Assembly: GCA_964438205.1 (NCBI GenBank)
Contig: CAYTJQ010000020.1
Coordinates: 1 to 55,418, forward strand
Length of the DNA stretch: 55,418 nt
Reading direction: 5' to 3'
From: Pseudohaliea sp964438205
GTDB lineage: Bacteria > Pseudomonadota > Gammaproteobacteria > Pseudomonadales > Halieaceae
The notes under the pieces are model-generated. The model ran no database searches and was not told the DNA's origin. It was given only the letters and a program-made list of their open reading frames with translations. The stretch's first letter is position 1. Each line of letters begins with the position of its first letter. Of this stretch, positions 47,894 to 55,418 are shown in pieces. Position numbers and translations under genes: made by a program.

Positions 47894-49362
47894 ACGCGGC
47901 CGTGCAACGGGCCAGGGCCCTGGGTGAACTGCTGCCCTGGCCCGATGCGCCGGCGCTGACGGTCACCGGCGTGAGCTGCGACAGCCGCACGGTGCGCCCC
48001 GGCGACCTGTTCCTGGCCTGCCGCGGCCGCGAGCACGACGGCCGCGCTTTCATCCCCGCCGCGCTCCGCGCCGGCGCGGTGGCGGTCGTGGCCGACGCCG
48101 GCGTTGCCGAGGCCGATCGCCCGGCGGCGGCGCCGCTCCTCGAGGTGGAGGGCCTCGCTGCCCGCCTGGGCCCCATCGCCAGCCGCTTCTTCGACGATCC
48201 GAGCAGCGAGCTGGCGGTGATCGCCGTGACCGGTACCAACGGCAAGACCACGGTCAGCCAGCTCGTCGGCCAGCTCCTGCGCGCGCTCGACCGGTCCTGC
48301 GGCGTCATCGGCACCCTCGGCGCCTCGCTCGACGGCGACGCCCGCGCCGCCACCCACACCACGCCCGACGCGGTGGCCCTGCAGGCACAGCTCGCGGCCT
48401 GGCGGGACCAGGGCGTGGGCCACGCCGCGCTGGAGGTCTCCTCCCACGCCCTCGACCAGGGCCGGGTGAACGGCCTGCACGTGACCACGGCGATCTTTAC
48501 CAACCTGTCGCGGGACCACCTCGACTACCACGGCACCATGCGGGCCTACGGCGAGGCCAAGCTGCGGCTGTTCCGCCAGCCGGGACTGCGCCACGCCGTC
48601 ATCAACCTCGACGACCCCTTCGGGGCCCGCGTGCGCGAGGCCCTTGCCGCCGGCGCGACCGCCGTCACGGTGAGCACACAGCGCGGCCGGGGCGCGGACG
48701 TGACCGTTGACGGCGCGACGCTGAGCCCGGAAGGCGTCGGCGGCACGCTGCTCACGCCCTGGGGCCGGGGCCCCTTCCGGGCGCCGCTCGTGGGCGATTA
48801 CAACCTCGCCAACGTGGTTGCCGCGGCGGCCGCCGCGCTCACCCTCGGCTTCGAGCTCGAGCCGGTGCTGGCGGCCCTGGCCAGCCTGCGGCCGGTACCC
48901 GGCCGGCTCGAGGCCGTGCCCAACGACCGCGGCCTGCAGGTGGTCGTGGACTATGCCCACACGCCGGACGCGCTCGAGAAAGTGCTGCTTGCGCTGAAAG
49001 AGCAGACCGCCGGCCGCCTGCTGGCGGTCTTCGGCTGCGGCGGCGACCGCGACACGGGCAAGCGCGCCCCGATGGGGGCGGTGGCCTGCGCCTTCGCCGA
49101 CGCCGTCTTCCTGACCAGCGACAACCCGCGCACCGAGAACCCGCAGCACATCCTCGACGACATCGCCGCCGGTTGCAGCGGTGATTACCAGCTCGAGGTC
49201 GACCGGGCCGCGGCCATCGCGGCCGCCATCGAGGCCGCCCGCCCCGGCGACTGCGTGCTCATCGCCGGCAAGGGCCACGAGGAATACCAGCTCATCGGCC
49301 GCGAGCGGGTGCCGTTCTCGGACATCGACGCAGCCCGACAGGTCCTGGAGGGAACGCCATGA
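47890..49362 (+). CDS. murE: UDP-MurNAc-tripeptide synthetase MurE (meso-DAP adding)
   Basis: MurE adds meso-diaminopimelate to UDP-MurNAc-L-Ala-D-Glu. The 490 residues show the domain-1 motif VSCDSRTVRPGDLFLACRG, the ATP loop AVTGTNGKTTVSQLVG, THTTPDAVALQ, EVSSHALDQGRVNGL and the DAP-specific TSDNPRTENP (~415). The start GTG overlaps the ftsI stop by 4 nt; the open frame extends far upstream, but that part is antisense-like shadow sequence. Confidence 0.96.
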   Translation: MNAAVQRARALGELLPWPDAPALTVTGVSCDSRTVRPGDLFLACRGREHDGRAFIPAALRAGAVAVVADAGVAEADRPAAAPLLEVEGLAARLGPIASRFFDDPSSELAVIAVTGTNGKTTVSQLVGQLLRALDRSCGVIGTLGASLDGDARAATHTTPDAVALQAQLAAWRDQGVGHAALEVSSHALDQGRVNGLHVTTAIFTNLSRDHLDYHGTMRAYGEAKLRLFRQPGLRHAVINLDDPFGARVREALAAGATAVTVSTQRGRGADVTVDGATLSPEGVGGTLLTPWGRGPFRAPLVGDYNLANVVAAAAAALTLGFELEPVLAALASLRPVPGRLEAVPNDRGLQVVVDYAHTPDALEKVLLALKEQTAGRLLAVFGCGGDRDTGKRAPMGAVACAFADAVFLTSDNPRTENPQHILDDIAAGCSGDYQLEVDRAAAIAAAIEAARPGDCVLIAGKGHEEYQLIGRERVPFSDIDAARQVLEGTP

Positions 49363-50735
49363 TGCGCTCCTTCACCCTGGCTGAACTCGCTGCGCCGCTG
49401 GACGGGCGCCTGCTCGGGGCCGATGCGACGGTCAGCGGCGCTGCGATCGACAGCCGTGCGCTCGCCGCCGGTGACCTCTTCGCCGCGCTGCCGGGCAGCC
49501 GTGTCGACGGCCACGGCTTCCTCGCCGCCGCCCGCGAGGCCGGCGCCGCCGCGGCGCTGGTCAGCCGGCCCGTGGACGATCCGCTGCCGCAGCTCCTGGT
49601 GGACGACGTGGCCCGGGCGCTCGGACGCTTCGCCCGCGCCAACCGGGACCTGTACAGCGCGCCGCTGGTGGGTATCACCGGCAGCTGCGGCAAGACCACG
49701 GTCAAGGGCATGCTCGCCGCGGTGCTCGGTGAGCACGGGGCCACGCTGGCCACGGCAGGTAACCTCAACAACGAGCTCGGCGTGCCGCTGTCGCTCCTGC
49801 GTCTGGCGCCGGAGCACGCCTTTGCGGTCATCGAGCTGGGTGCCCGCGGCATCGGCCATATCGCCTACCTCTGCGAGCTCGCGCGGCCGACGGTGAGCGT
49901 CCTGCTCAACGCCATGGAGGCGCACCTCGAGTTCTTCGGCAGTGTCGACGGCGTGGCCGAGGGCAAGGGCGAGATCTTCGACGGGCTCCCGGCCGACGGT
50001 TTCGCCGTGGTCAACGCCGACCAGCCCTGGTGCGAGGCCTGGACCGCGCGCGCCGCGCGCACCGGCGCCACGGTGCTGACCTTCGGCCTGGCGGACGATG
50101 CGCAGTTCCGCGCCAGCGCCGTCGCCCTCCGCGGCGAAGCCGGCAGCGCCTTCACCCTGCACACACCGGCCGGGGAGGCCGCGGTGGAACTGGCGCTGCC
50201 CGGCGGCCACAACGTCGCCAACGCCCTGGCCGCCGCGGCCGTGGCCCACGCCTGCGGCCTCGAACCGGCGGCGATCGCCGCGGGGCTGTCCCGGGCCGGT
50301 GCTGTCGAGGGGCGTCTCCTGCGCTACGAGGGGCGCGGCGGCCTGACCGTTATCGACGACTGCTACAACGCCAGCCCCGGTTCCGTGCGCGCCGCCATCG
50401 ACCTGCTCGCCGGCTGCCGCGGGCCCACGGTGATTGCCCTCGGCGCCATGCTCGAGCTCGGCGACGCCGCCGACGGCTTCCACGCCGAGATGGGCCGGCG
50501 GGCCCGGGAGCGGGGCATCGATGTCTTCGTCGGTGTCGGCGACGCGGTGCGGCCGGCCCTCGAGGCCTTCGGCCCCGGCGGCCACTGGTATGCGACGCGG
50601 GAACAGGCGGCGGCCGCGGCCGATGACTGGGCCGCGGCGGCGGCCACGGTGCTGGTCAAGGGTTCCCGCGGCGCGGGGATGGAGTCTGTCCTGCAGGCGC
50701 TCCTGCCGGACGCCGGGGAGGCCGCATGCTCCTGA
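49359..50735 (+). CDS. murF: UDP-MurNAc-pentapeptide synthetase MurF
   Basis: MurF adds D-Ala-D-Ala to complete the UDP-MurNAc pentapeptide. The 458 residues include SGAAIDSRALAAGDLFAALPGSRVDGH, the P-loop VGITGSCGKTTVKGMLAAVL, TAGNLNNELGVPLSLLRL, ELGARGIGHIAYL, LPGGHNVANALAAAAVA and VIDDCYNASPGSVRAAIDLL. It overlaps murE by 4 nt and mraY by 10 nt. Confidence 0.97.
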   Translation: MMRSFTLAELAAPLDGRLLGADATVSGAAIDSRALAAGDLFAALPGSRVDGHGFLAAAREAGAAAALVSRPVDDPLPQLLVDDVARALGRFARANRDLYSAPLVGITGSCGKTTVKGMLAAVLGEHGATLATAGNLNNELGVPLSLLRLAPEHAFAVIELGARGIGHIAYLCELARPTVSVLLNAMEAHLEFFGSVDGVAEGKGEIFDGLPADGFAVVNADQPWCEAWTARAARTGATVLTFGLADDAQFRASAVALRGEAGSAFTLHTPAGEAAVELALPGGHNVANALAAAAVAHACGLEPAAIAAGLSRAGAVEGRLLRYEGRGGLTVIDDCYNASPGSVRAAIDLLAGCRGPTVIALGAMLELGDAADGFHAEMGRRARERGIDVFVGVGDAVRPALEAFGPGGHWYATREQAAAAADDWAAAAATVLVKGSRGAGMESVLQALLPDAGEAACS

Positions 50736-51808
50736 TCCTCGCCGACTACCTGAGCCGCTTCGAGTCCGCCTTCTCGGTGTTCCAGTACCTGACGTTGCGC
50801 GGCATCCTCGCCGCGGGCACCGCGCTGGTCATTTCCCTGCTGGTGGGGCCGACGATGATCCGGCGCCTGAACCAGTACCAGATCGGCCAGTCGGTGCGCA
50901 CCGACGGCCCGGAAACACACCTCGGCAAGTCCGGCACGCCGACCATGGGCGGGGCCCTGATCCTCGTCGCCATCGCCATCAGCACGCTGCTCTGGGCGGA
51001 CCTCAGCAACCCCTACGTCTGGATCGCCCTCCTGGTCACCGGCGCCTTCGGCGCCGTGGGCTGGGTGGACGACTACCGCAAGGTGGTCGAGCGCGATTCC
51101 CGCGGACTGCCGGCGCGCTGGAAATACCTGTGGCAGTCCGTCGCCGGCCTCGCCGCGGCCGTCTACCTCTACACCGCCTTCGATACGCCGGTGACCACGC
51201 AGCTCTACGTGCCCTTCCTCAAGGACGTGGTGCTCGAGCTCGGGCCCCTGTTCCTGGTGCTCACCTACTTCGTGATCGTCGGTGCCTCGAACGCCGTCAA
51301 CCTCACCGACGGCCTCGACGGCCTGGCCATCCTGCCCACGGTGCTCGTGGGCACGGCCCTCGGCCTCATCGCCTACCTCACCGGCCACGTCGACTTCGCC
51401 GACTACCTGCACATTCCCTACGTCGCCGGCAGCGGCGAGCTGTCGGTGTTCTGCGGGGCCATCGCCGGCGCCGGGCTCGGCTTCCTCTGGTTCAACACCT
51501 ACCCGGCGCAGGTCTTCATGGGTGACGTGGGTGCCCTGGCCCTGGGCGCGGCCCTGGGCGTGGTCGCCGTGGTCACCCGCCACGAGATCGTGTTCTTCAT
51601 CATGGGCGGGATCTTCGTGCTCGAAACCGTGTCGGTGATCCTGCAGGTGGCCTCCTTCAAGCTCACTGGCAAGCGCCTGTTCCGCATGGCGCCGATCCAC
51701 CACCACTACGAGCTGAAGGGCTGGCCGGAGCCGCGGGTGATCGTGCGCTTCTGGATCATCACGGTGATGCTGGTGCTGTTCGGCCTGGCAACGCTGAAGC
51801 TGCGGTGA
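50726..51808 (+). CDS. mraY: Phospho-N-acetylmuramoyl-pentapeptide transferase MraY
   Basis: MraY moves phospho-MurNAc-pentapeptide to undecaprenyl phosphate, forming lipid I. The 360 residues form ten membrane helices with the family motifs GKSGTPTMGGALILVAI, GAVGWVDDYRKVV, SNAVNLTDGLDGLAILP (catalytic Asp region), FNTYPAQVFMGDVGALALG and FRMAPIHHHYELKGWPEPRVIVRFWII. The length is identical to many proteobacterial MraY proteins. Confidence 0.98.
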   Translation: MLLILADYLSRFESAFSVFQYLTLRGILAAGTALVISLLVGPTMIRRLNQYQIGQSVRTDGPETHLGKSGTPTMGGALILVAIAISTLLWADLSNPYVWIALLVTGAFGAVGWVDDYRKVVERDSRGLPARWKYLWQSVAGLAAAVYLYTAFDTPVTTQLYVPFLKDVVLELGPLFLVLTYFVIVGASNAVNLTDGLDGLAILPTVLVGTALGLIAYLTGHVDFADYLHIPYVAGSGELSVFCGAIAGAGLGFLWFNTYPAQVFMGDVGALALGAALGVVAVVTRHEIVFFIMGGIFVLETVSVILQVASFKLTGKRLFRMAPIHHHYELKGWPEPRVIVRFWIITVMLVLFGLATLKLR

Positions 51809-53247
51809 TGGGGGCGCTTATGGCCAGTGACCTCATCGCCAGCAACCGCTACCGCGCCGTGGTCGGCCTCGGCGCCAGCGGCCTGTCCGTGGCCCGCTTC
51901 CTGCACCGCCGCGGTGAGCCTTTCGTGGTGCTCGACACCCGGTCCGAGCCGCCGGGGCTGGAAGCGCTGCGCGCGGAGATGCCCGAGGTGAGCGTCTTCA
52001 CCGGTGAGCTGCCCCAGGCTGTGCTCGACGGCGCCAGCGAACTCATCGTCAGCCCGGGCCTGGCACCGGACCTCGCGCCGCTCGCCCGGGCCACCGCCGA
52101 AGGCGTCGCGCTCTGCGGCGATATCGACCTGTTCGCCGGCGCGGCCACCGCGCCCGTGGTCGGCATCACCGGTACCAACGCCAAGTCCACGGTGACGGAG
52201 CTGGTCGGCGCCATGGCGCGGACCGCCGGCCGCCGCACGGGTGTGGGCGGCAACCTGGGCACGCCGGCGCTGGACCTCCTCGACGACGGGACCGAGCTCT
52301 ACGTGCTCGAGCTGTCCAGCTTCCAGCTCGAGCGCAGCCATTCCCTGGGCCTCGCGGTGGCGGCCGTGCTCAACCTGACCCCCGACCACCTGGACCGGCA
52401 CGGCAGCATGCCGCGCTACCACCAGGCCAAGCACCGGATCTTCCACGGCTGCGGGCACGCGGTGATCCACGGCGACGACCCGCTGACGATCCCGCCGCTG
52501 CGCCCGGACCTCGCCATCACCAGCTGGCGCCTCCGGGAGCCGGAGCTGCACGGCTTCGGCCTGCGCCGGGAAGAGGGCGAGGCGTACCTCGCCCACGGCT
52601 TCGACAACCTGTTGCCGGTCGCGGCCCTGCCCATGCCCGGGCGGCACAACGTGGCGAACGCGCTGGCGGCCCTGGCCCTCGGCCACGCCGCGGGCCTGCC
52701 CCGGGACGCCATGATCGAGGCGCTCCGCGCCTTCCGCGGCCTGCCGCACCGCTGCGAGGTCGTGGCCGAGGCGGGCGGCGTGCGCTGGATCAACGACTCC
52801 AAGGCGACCAACGTCTCCGCCACGGCCGCCGCCCTCGAGGGCCTGGGTAGTGACAACCGAGGTGAGCATCGAGATGAGAAGAGGGGAGAGAAGAGGGGAG
52901 AGAACAGCGGCGAAGGGGCCGGTGGTGGGCTGCTGCTCATCGCCGGCGGCCGCGGCAAGGGCGACGACTTCAAGGGCCTGGTGAAGCCGGTCGCGGCGCA
53001 CTGCCGGGCCGTGTTCGCCATCGGCGAGACCCGCGACGCCCTCGCCGCGGCCCTCGGCGACGCGGTCCCGGTCACCCGCTGCGAGGACCTCGCCGCCGCC
53101 GTGGACGCCGCGGCCGCGGCGGCCCGGCCCGGGGACACGGTGCTCCTGTCGCCGGCCTGTGCGAGCTTCGACCAGTTCCCCGACTACCGGGCCCGGGGCG
53201 AACGCTTCGTCGCGCTGGCCCGCGAGATCGCCGGGGGTGCGCGGTGA
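51805..53247 (+). CDS. murD: UDP-MurNAc-L-alanine:D-glutamate ligase MurD
   Basis: MurD adds D-Glu to UDP-MurNAc-L-Ala. The 480 residues contain AVVGLGASGLSVARFLHRRGEPFVVLDTR, the P-loop VVGITGTNAKSTVTELVG, GGNLGTPALDLL, LELSSFQLE, NLTPDHLDRHGSM, GRHNVANALAALALG and WINDSKATNVSATAAAL. Near residue ~350 an unconserved hydrophilic stretch (DNRGEHRDEKRGEKRGENSG) comes from 12-nt tandem units and lengthens the protein by ~20 residues compared with usual MurD. ATGs at 51808 and 51820 are alternative starts. Confidence 0.96.
   Translation: MMGALMASDLIASNRYRAVVGLGASGLSVARFLHRRGEPFVVLDTRSEPPGLEALRAEMPEVSVFTGELPQAVLDGASELIVSPGLAPDLAPLARATAEGVALCGDIDLFAGAATAPVVGITGTNAKSTVTELVGAMARTAGRRTGVGGNLGTPALDLLDDGTELYVLELSSFQLERSHSLGLAVAAVLNLTPDHLDRHGSMPRYHQAKHRIFHGCGHAVIHGDDPLTIPPLRPDLAITSWRLREPELHGFGLRREEGEAYLAHGFDNLLPVAALPMPGRHNVANALAALALGHAAGLPRDAMIEALRAFRGLPHRCEVVAEAGGVRWINDSKATNVSATAAALEGLGSDNRGEHRDEKRGEKRGENSGEGAGGGLLLIAGGRGKGDDFKGLVKPVAAHCRAVFAIGETRDALAAALGDAVPVTRCEDLAAAVDAAAAAARPGDTVLLSPACASFDQFPDYRARGERFVALAREIAGGAR
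52852..52911. repeat. 12-nt tandem repeat inside murD
   Basis: GAGAAGAGGGGA is perfectly doubled (52876-52887 and 52888-52899), with degenerate units on both sides (52852, 52864 and 52900). It encodes a Glu/Arg/Lys-rich loop. Confidence 0.85.
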
Positions 53248-54389
53248 GCCGGGCGGGGCTGTACGCCGGCGCCGACCCGCTGCTCGCGGGCCTGGGCGTC
53301 GCGCTCGTGCTGCTCGGGCTGGTGGCCATCACCTCCGCGTCCATCGGCTACGCCGAGGCGCAGTTCGGCAACCCCTGGCACCACGCCGAGCGCCACGGCC
53401 TCTACATCGTCGCCGCGCTGGTGCTGGCCCTGGTGGTGTACCGCGTACCGCCCCGGTTCTGGTACGACAGCGCCTGGCTCTGGCTGCTGCTCAGCCTCGC
53501 GCTGCTGGCCCTGGTGCTGGTGCCGGGCGTCGGCAAGTCGGTGAACGGCAGCCAGCGCTGGCTGCCGCTCGGGCCGCTGACGCTGCAGCCCTCCGAGCTG
53601 GTGAAGGGGACGAGCGTGCTGTTCCTCGCCGGTTACCTGGTGCGCCAGCAGGCGGCGGTGCGCAGCACCTGGCAGGGCTTCCTGCGGCCGATGCTGGTGC
53701 TCGGCGTGATCGCGCTGCTGCTGCTCTTCGAGCCGGACTTCGGGGCCACGGTCATCGTCATGGGCACCGCTTTCGGCATGCTCTTCCTCGCCGGCATGAA
53801 GCTGCTGCACTTCTTCATCGTCATCGGCCTGTCGCTTCTCGGCCTCGCGGCGCTGATTCTCACCGCACCGTACCGGCTGCAGCGGCTGACGGCCTACACC
53901 GACCCCTGGGCGGACCCCTACGGCACGGGCTTCCAGCTGATCCAGTCGCTGATCGCCTTCGGCCGCGGCGAATGGCTCGGGGTGGGCCTCGGCAACAGCG
54001 TGCAGAAGCTGTTCTACCTGCCGGAGGCGCACACGGACTTCGTGTTCTCCATCTGGGCCGAGGAGACGGGCTTCGTCGGCGCGGCGCTGCTCATCGGCCT
54101 GGTGCTGGCGCTCATCCTGCGCATCGGCTTCGTCGGCCGCGCAGCGGCCCGCGCCGGGGAGGACTTCGCCGCCTACGTCTGCTTCGGCGTGGCGCTGATC
54201 TTCGCCGGGCAGGCCTTCATCAACATGGGGGCGAGCTCCGGGCTCCTGCCCACCAAGGGCCTGACCCTGCCCTTCGTGAGCTACGGCGGCACGGCGCTCG
54301 TGGCCAGCTGCTGCCTGCTGGCGATCGTCCTGCGCATCGAGCACGACCTGCGCTCGGGCGCCGGCGCGCGGGCGGGAGGTGCGCGATGA
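53244..54389 (+). CDS. ftsW: Septal peptidoglycan glycosyltransferase FtsW
   Basis: FtsW polymerises lipid II at the septum with FtsI. The 381 residues are a SEDS-family ten-helix protein with GKSVNGSQRWLPLGPLTLQPSELVKGTSVLFLAGYLVR, FEPDFGATVIVMGTAFGMLFLAG, YRLQRLTAYTDPWADPYGTGFQLIQSLIAFGRGEWLGVGLGNSVQKLFYLPEAHTDFVFSIWAEETGFVG and the end GASSGLLPTKGLTLPFVSYGGTALVASCCLLAIVLRI. The GTG start overlaps murD by 4 nt. Confidence 0.97.
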   Translation: MSRAGLYAGADPLLAGLGVALVLLGLVAITSASIGYAEAQFGNPWHHAERHGLYIVAALVLALVVYRVPPRFWYDSAWLWLLLSLALLALVLVPGVGKSVNGSQRWLPLGPLTLQPSELVKGTSVLFLAGYLVRQQAAVRSTWQGFLRPMLVLGVIALLLLFEPDFGATVIVMGTAFGMLFLAGMKLLHFFIVIGLSLLGLAALILTAPYRLQRLTAYTDPWADPYGTGFQLIQSLIAFGRGEWLGVGLGNSVQKLFYLPEAHTDFVFSIWAEETGFVGAALLIGLVLALILRIGFVGRAAARAGEDFAAYVCFGVALIFAGQAFINMGASSGLLPTKGLTLPFVSYGGTALVASCCLLAIVLRIEHDLRSGAGARAGGAR

Positions 54390-55418
54390 GCGCCGCGCCC
54401 CTGGTCATGATGCTCGCGGGCGGCACCGGCGGCCACGTCTACCCGGCCCTCGCCGTCGCCGAGGAGCTGCGCGAGCGCGGCTACCGGGTGGAGTGGGTCG
54501 GGACCCGGCGCGGCCTGGAGGCGCGGGTGGTCCCGGCGGCGGGCATTGCCCTGCACTGCCTCGCGGTGCGCGGCCTGCGCGGCAAGGGCCTGCTGGAGAC
54601 GCTGCGCGGCGTGCTCGCCCTCGCCATCGCCTGCGGGCAGGCGCTGGCACTGCTCCTGCGCCGCTGGCCGCGCTGCCTCGTGGGCATGGGCGGCTATGCC
54701 TCCGGGCCGGCGGCGGTGGTGGGCTGGCTCCTGCGCCGGCCGCTGGTACTGCACGAGCAGAACGCCGTGGCGGGGACCACCAACCGGCTGCTGGCGCCGC
54801 TGGCGAAGGCGCGGGTCTGCGGTTTCCCGGGCGCCTTCCCGGGGCGCGGCGATTGCGAGGTCACGGGCAACCCGGTGCGTGCCGAGCTGGTGGCCCGGGC
54901 CGAGAGCGCGCCCTGGGACTACCGCGGCGACCGGCCCCTGCGCCTGCTGGTGCTCGGCGGCAGCCTCGGCGCGCAGGCGCTGAACGAACTTTTCCCGACA
55001 ACGCTCGAGCACCTCGCCAAGGCCGGCGTGGCGGTGGAGCTCTGGCACCAGTGCGGCCCGGCCCACGGCGAGGTCATGGCGGCGCGCTACGCCGCCCTGG
55101 GCGAGGCCGCCCCGCGCTGCGCCCCCTACATCGAGGACATGGCCGGCGCCTACGCCTGGGCCGACCTCGTGCTCTGCCGCGCGGGCGCGCTCACCGTGGC
55201 GGAGCTCGCGGTGACCGGCCGGCCGGCGCTGCTGGTGCCGCTCCCGGGCGCCATCGACAACCACCAGTACCACAACGCGCGCTTCCTCGCGGACCAGGGC
55301 GCGGCGCGCCTCTGTCCCCAGGACACCCTTACCCCCGAGGCCATCGCCCGGACCATCGGCGAACTGGCCGCGGACGCGCCGCGGCTGGCCGCCATGGCCG
55401 CGGCCGCCCGCGGCTGCG
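54386..55418 (+). CDS. murG: MurG N-acetylglucosaminyltransferase (3' truncated by window)
   Basis: MurG adds GlcNAc to lipid I on the cytoplasmic face. The visible 344 residues include the G-loop MLAGGTGGHVYPALAVAEEL, LVGMGGYASGPAAVVGWLL, LHEQNAVAGTTNRLLAPLA, LLVLGGSLGAQALNELFP and the donor-site CRAGALTVAELAVTGRPALLVPLPGAIDNHQYHNARFLADQGAA. The frame is still open at the window end; only the last few residues should be missing. The start overlaps the ftsW stop by 4 nt. Confidence 0.96.
   Translation, partial: MSAAPLVMMLAGGTGGHVYPALAVAEELRERGYRVEWVGTRRGLEARVVPAAGIALHCLAVRGLRGKGLLETLRGVLALAIACGQALALLLRRWPRCLVGMGGYASGPAAVVGWLLRRPLVLHEQNAVAGTTNRLLAPLAKARVCGFPGAFPGRGDCEVTGNPVRAELVARAESAPWDYRGDRPLRLLVLGGSLGAQALNELFPTTLEHLAKAGVAVELWHQCGPAHGEVMAARYAALGEAAPRCAPYIEDMAGAYAWADLVLCRAGALTVAELAVTGRPALLVPLPGAIDNHQYHNARFLADQGAARLCPQDTLTPEAIARTIGELAADAPRLAAMAAAARGC

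Overview
The window is about 55 kb of high-GC DNA from a gammaproteobacterium, probably a draft or metagenome scaffold because it contains a run of 100 N. It encodes meso-diaminopimelate peptidoglycan (MurE with a DNPR motif), an LPS export operon, the Mre elongasome, a bc1 complex and the rpoN/PTS-Ntr cluster. From gatB to murG the gene order follows, from memory, the Pseudomonas-type order gatBAC - mreBCD - maf - rng - yhdP - darP - mgtE - npr/rapZ/ptsN/hpf/rpoN - lptBA - kdsCD - yrbG - mlaC - ibaG - hisGD - degS - nif3 - zapG/zapE - rplM/rpsI - petABC - sspAB - BON lipoprotein/SIS/yraN/lpoA - rsmI - rnpB - mraZ and the dcw cluster. I assign the organism only to the class.

The left end (1-3.7 kb) is accessory. 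A metallo-beta-lactamase-fold lipoprotein gene runs in frame into a fragment of an AbiEii-type nucleotidyltransferase. Next come a Tat-exported adenosine-deaminase-family enzyme and an overlapping HTH-nucleotidyltransferase/HEPN pair that resembles a toxin-antitoxin module, with a candidate autoregulatory operator. The rest is core: cysZ, smrA and a PA4642-family gene; gatCAB divergent from mreBCD-maf-rng-yhdP; a long minus-strand run from yrbG to darP; then mlaC, ibaG and hisGD on the plus strand.

The right half holds degS, nif3, zapG, zapE, the gap, rplM-rpsI, petA with a fused cytochrome b/c1 gene, sspAB, the lpoA-yraN-SIS-BON group, rsmI, the RNase P RNA gene, and mraZ-rsmH-ftsL-ftsI-murE-murF-mraY-murD-ftsW-murG (last gene cut by the window end). 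The mraZ leader carries a strong promoter and a 10-nt periodic GTGGG operator typical of MraZ autoregulation. Most genes overlap their neighbours by 1-20 nt.

Three things stand out. First, genes usually present in this order are missing at tight junctions: tldD/pmbA, lptC, mlaFED, murA and hisC. Second, at least eleven short tandem repeats (unit 12-18 nt) lie scattered in intergenic DNA and non-conserved protein loops; those inside coding sequence all have units divisible by three, and one abuts the assembly gap. Third, cytochrome b and c1 are one continuous reading frame. I found no tRNA, rRNA, insertion sequence or CRISPR array.
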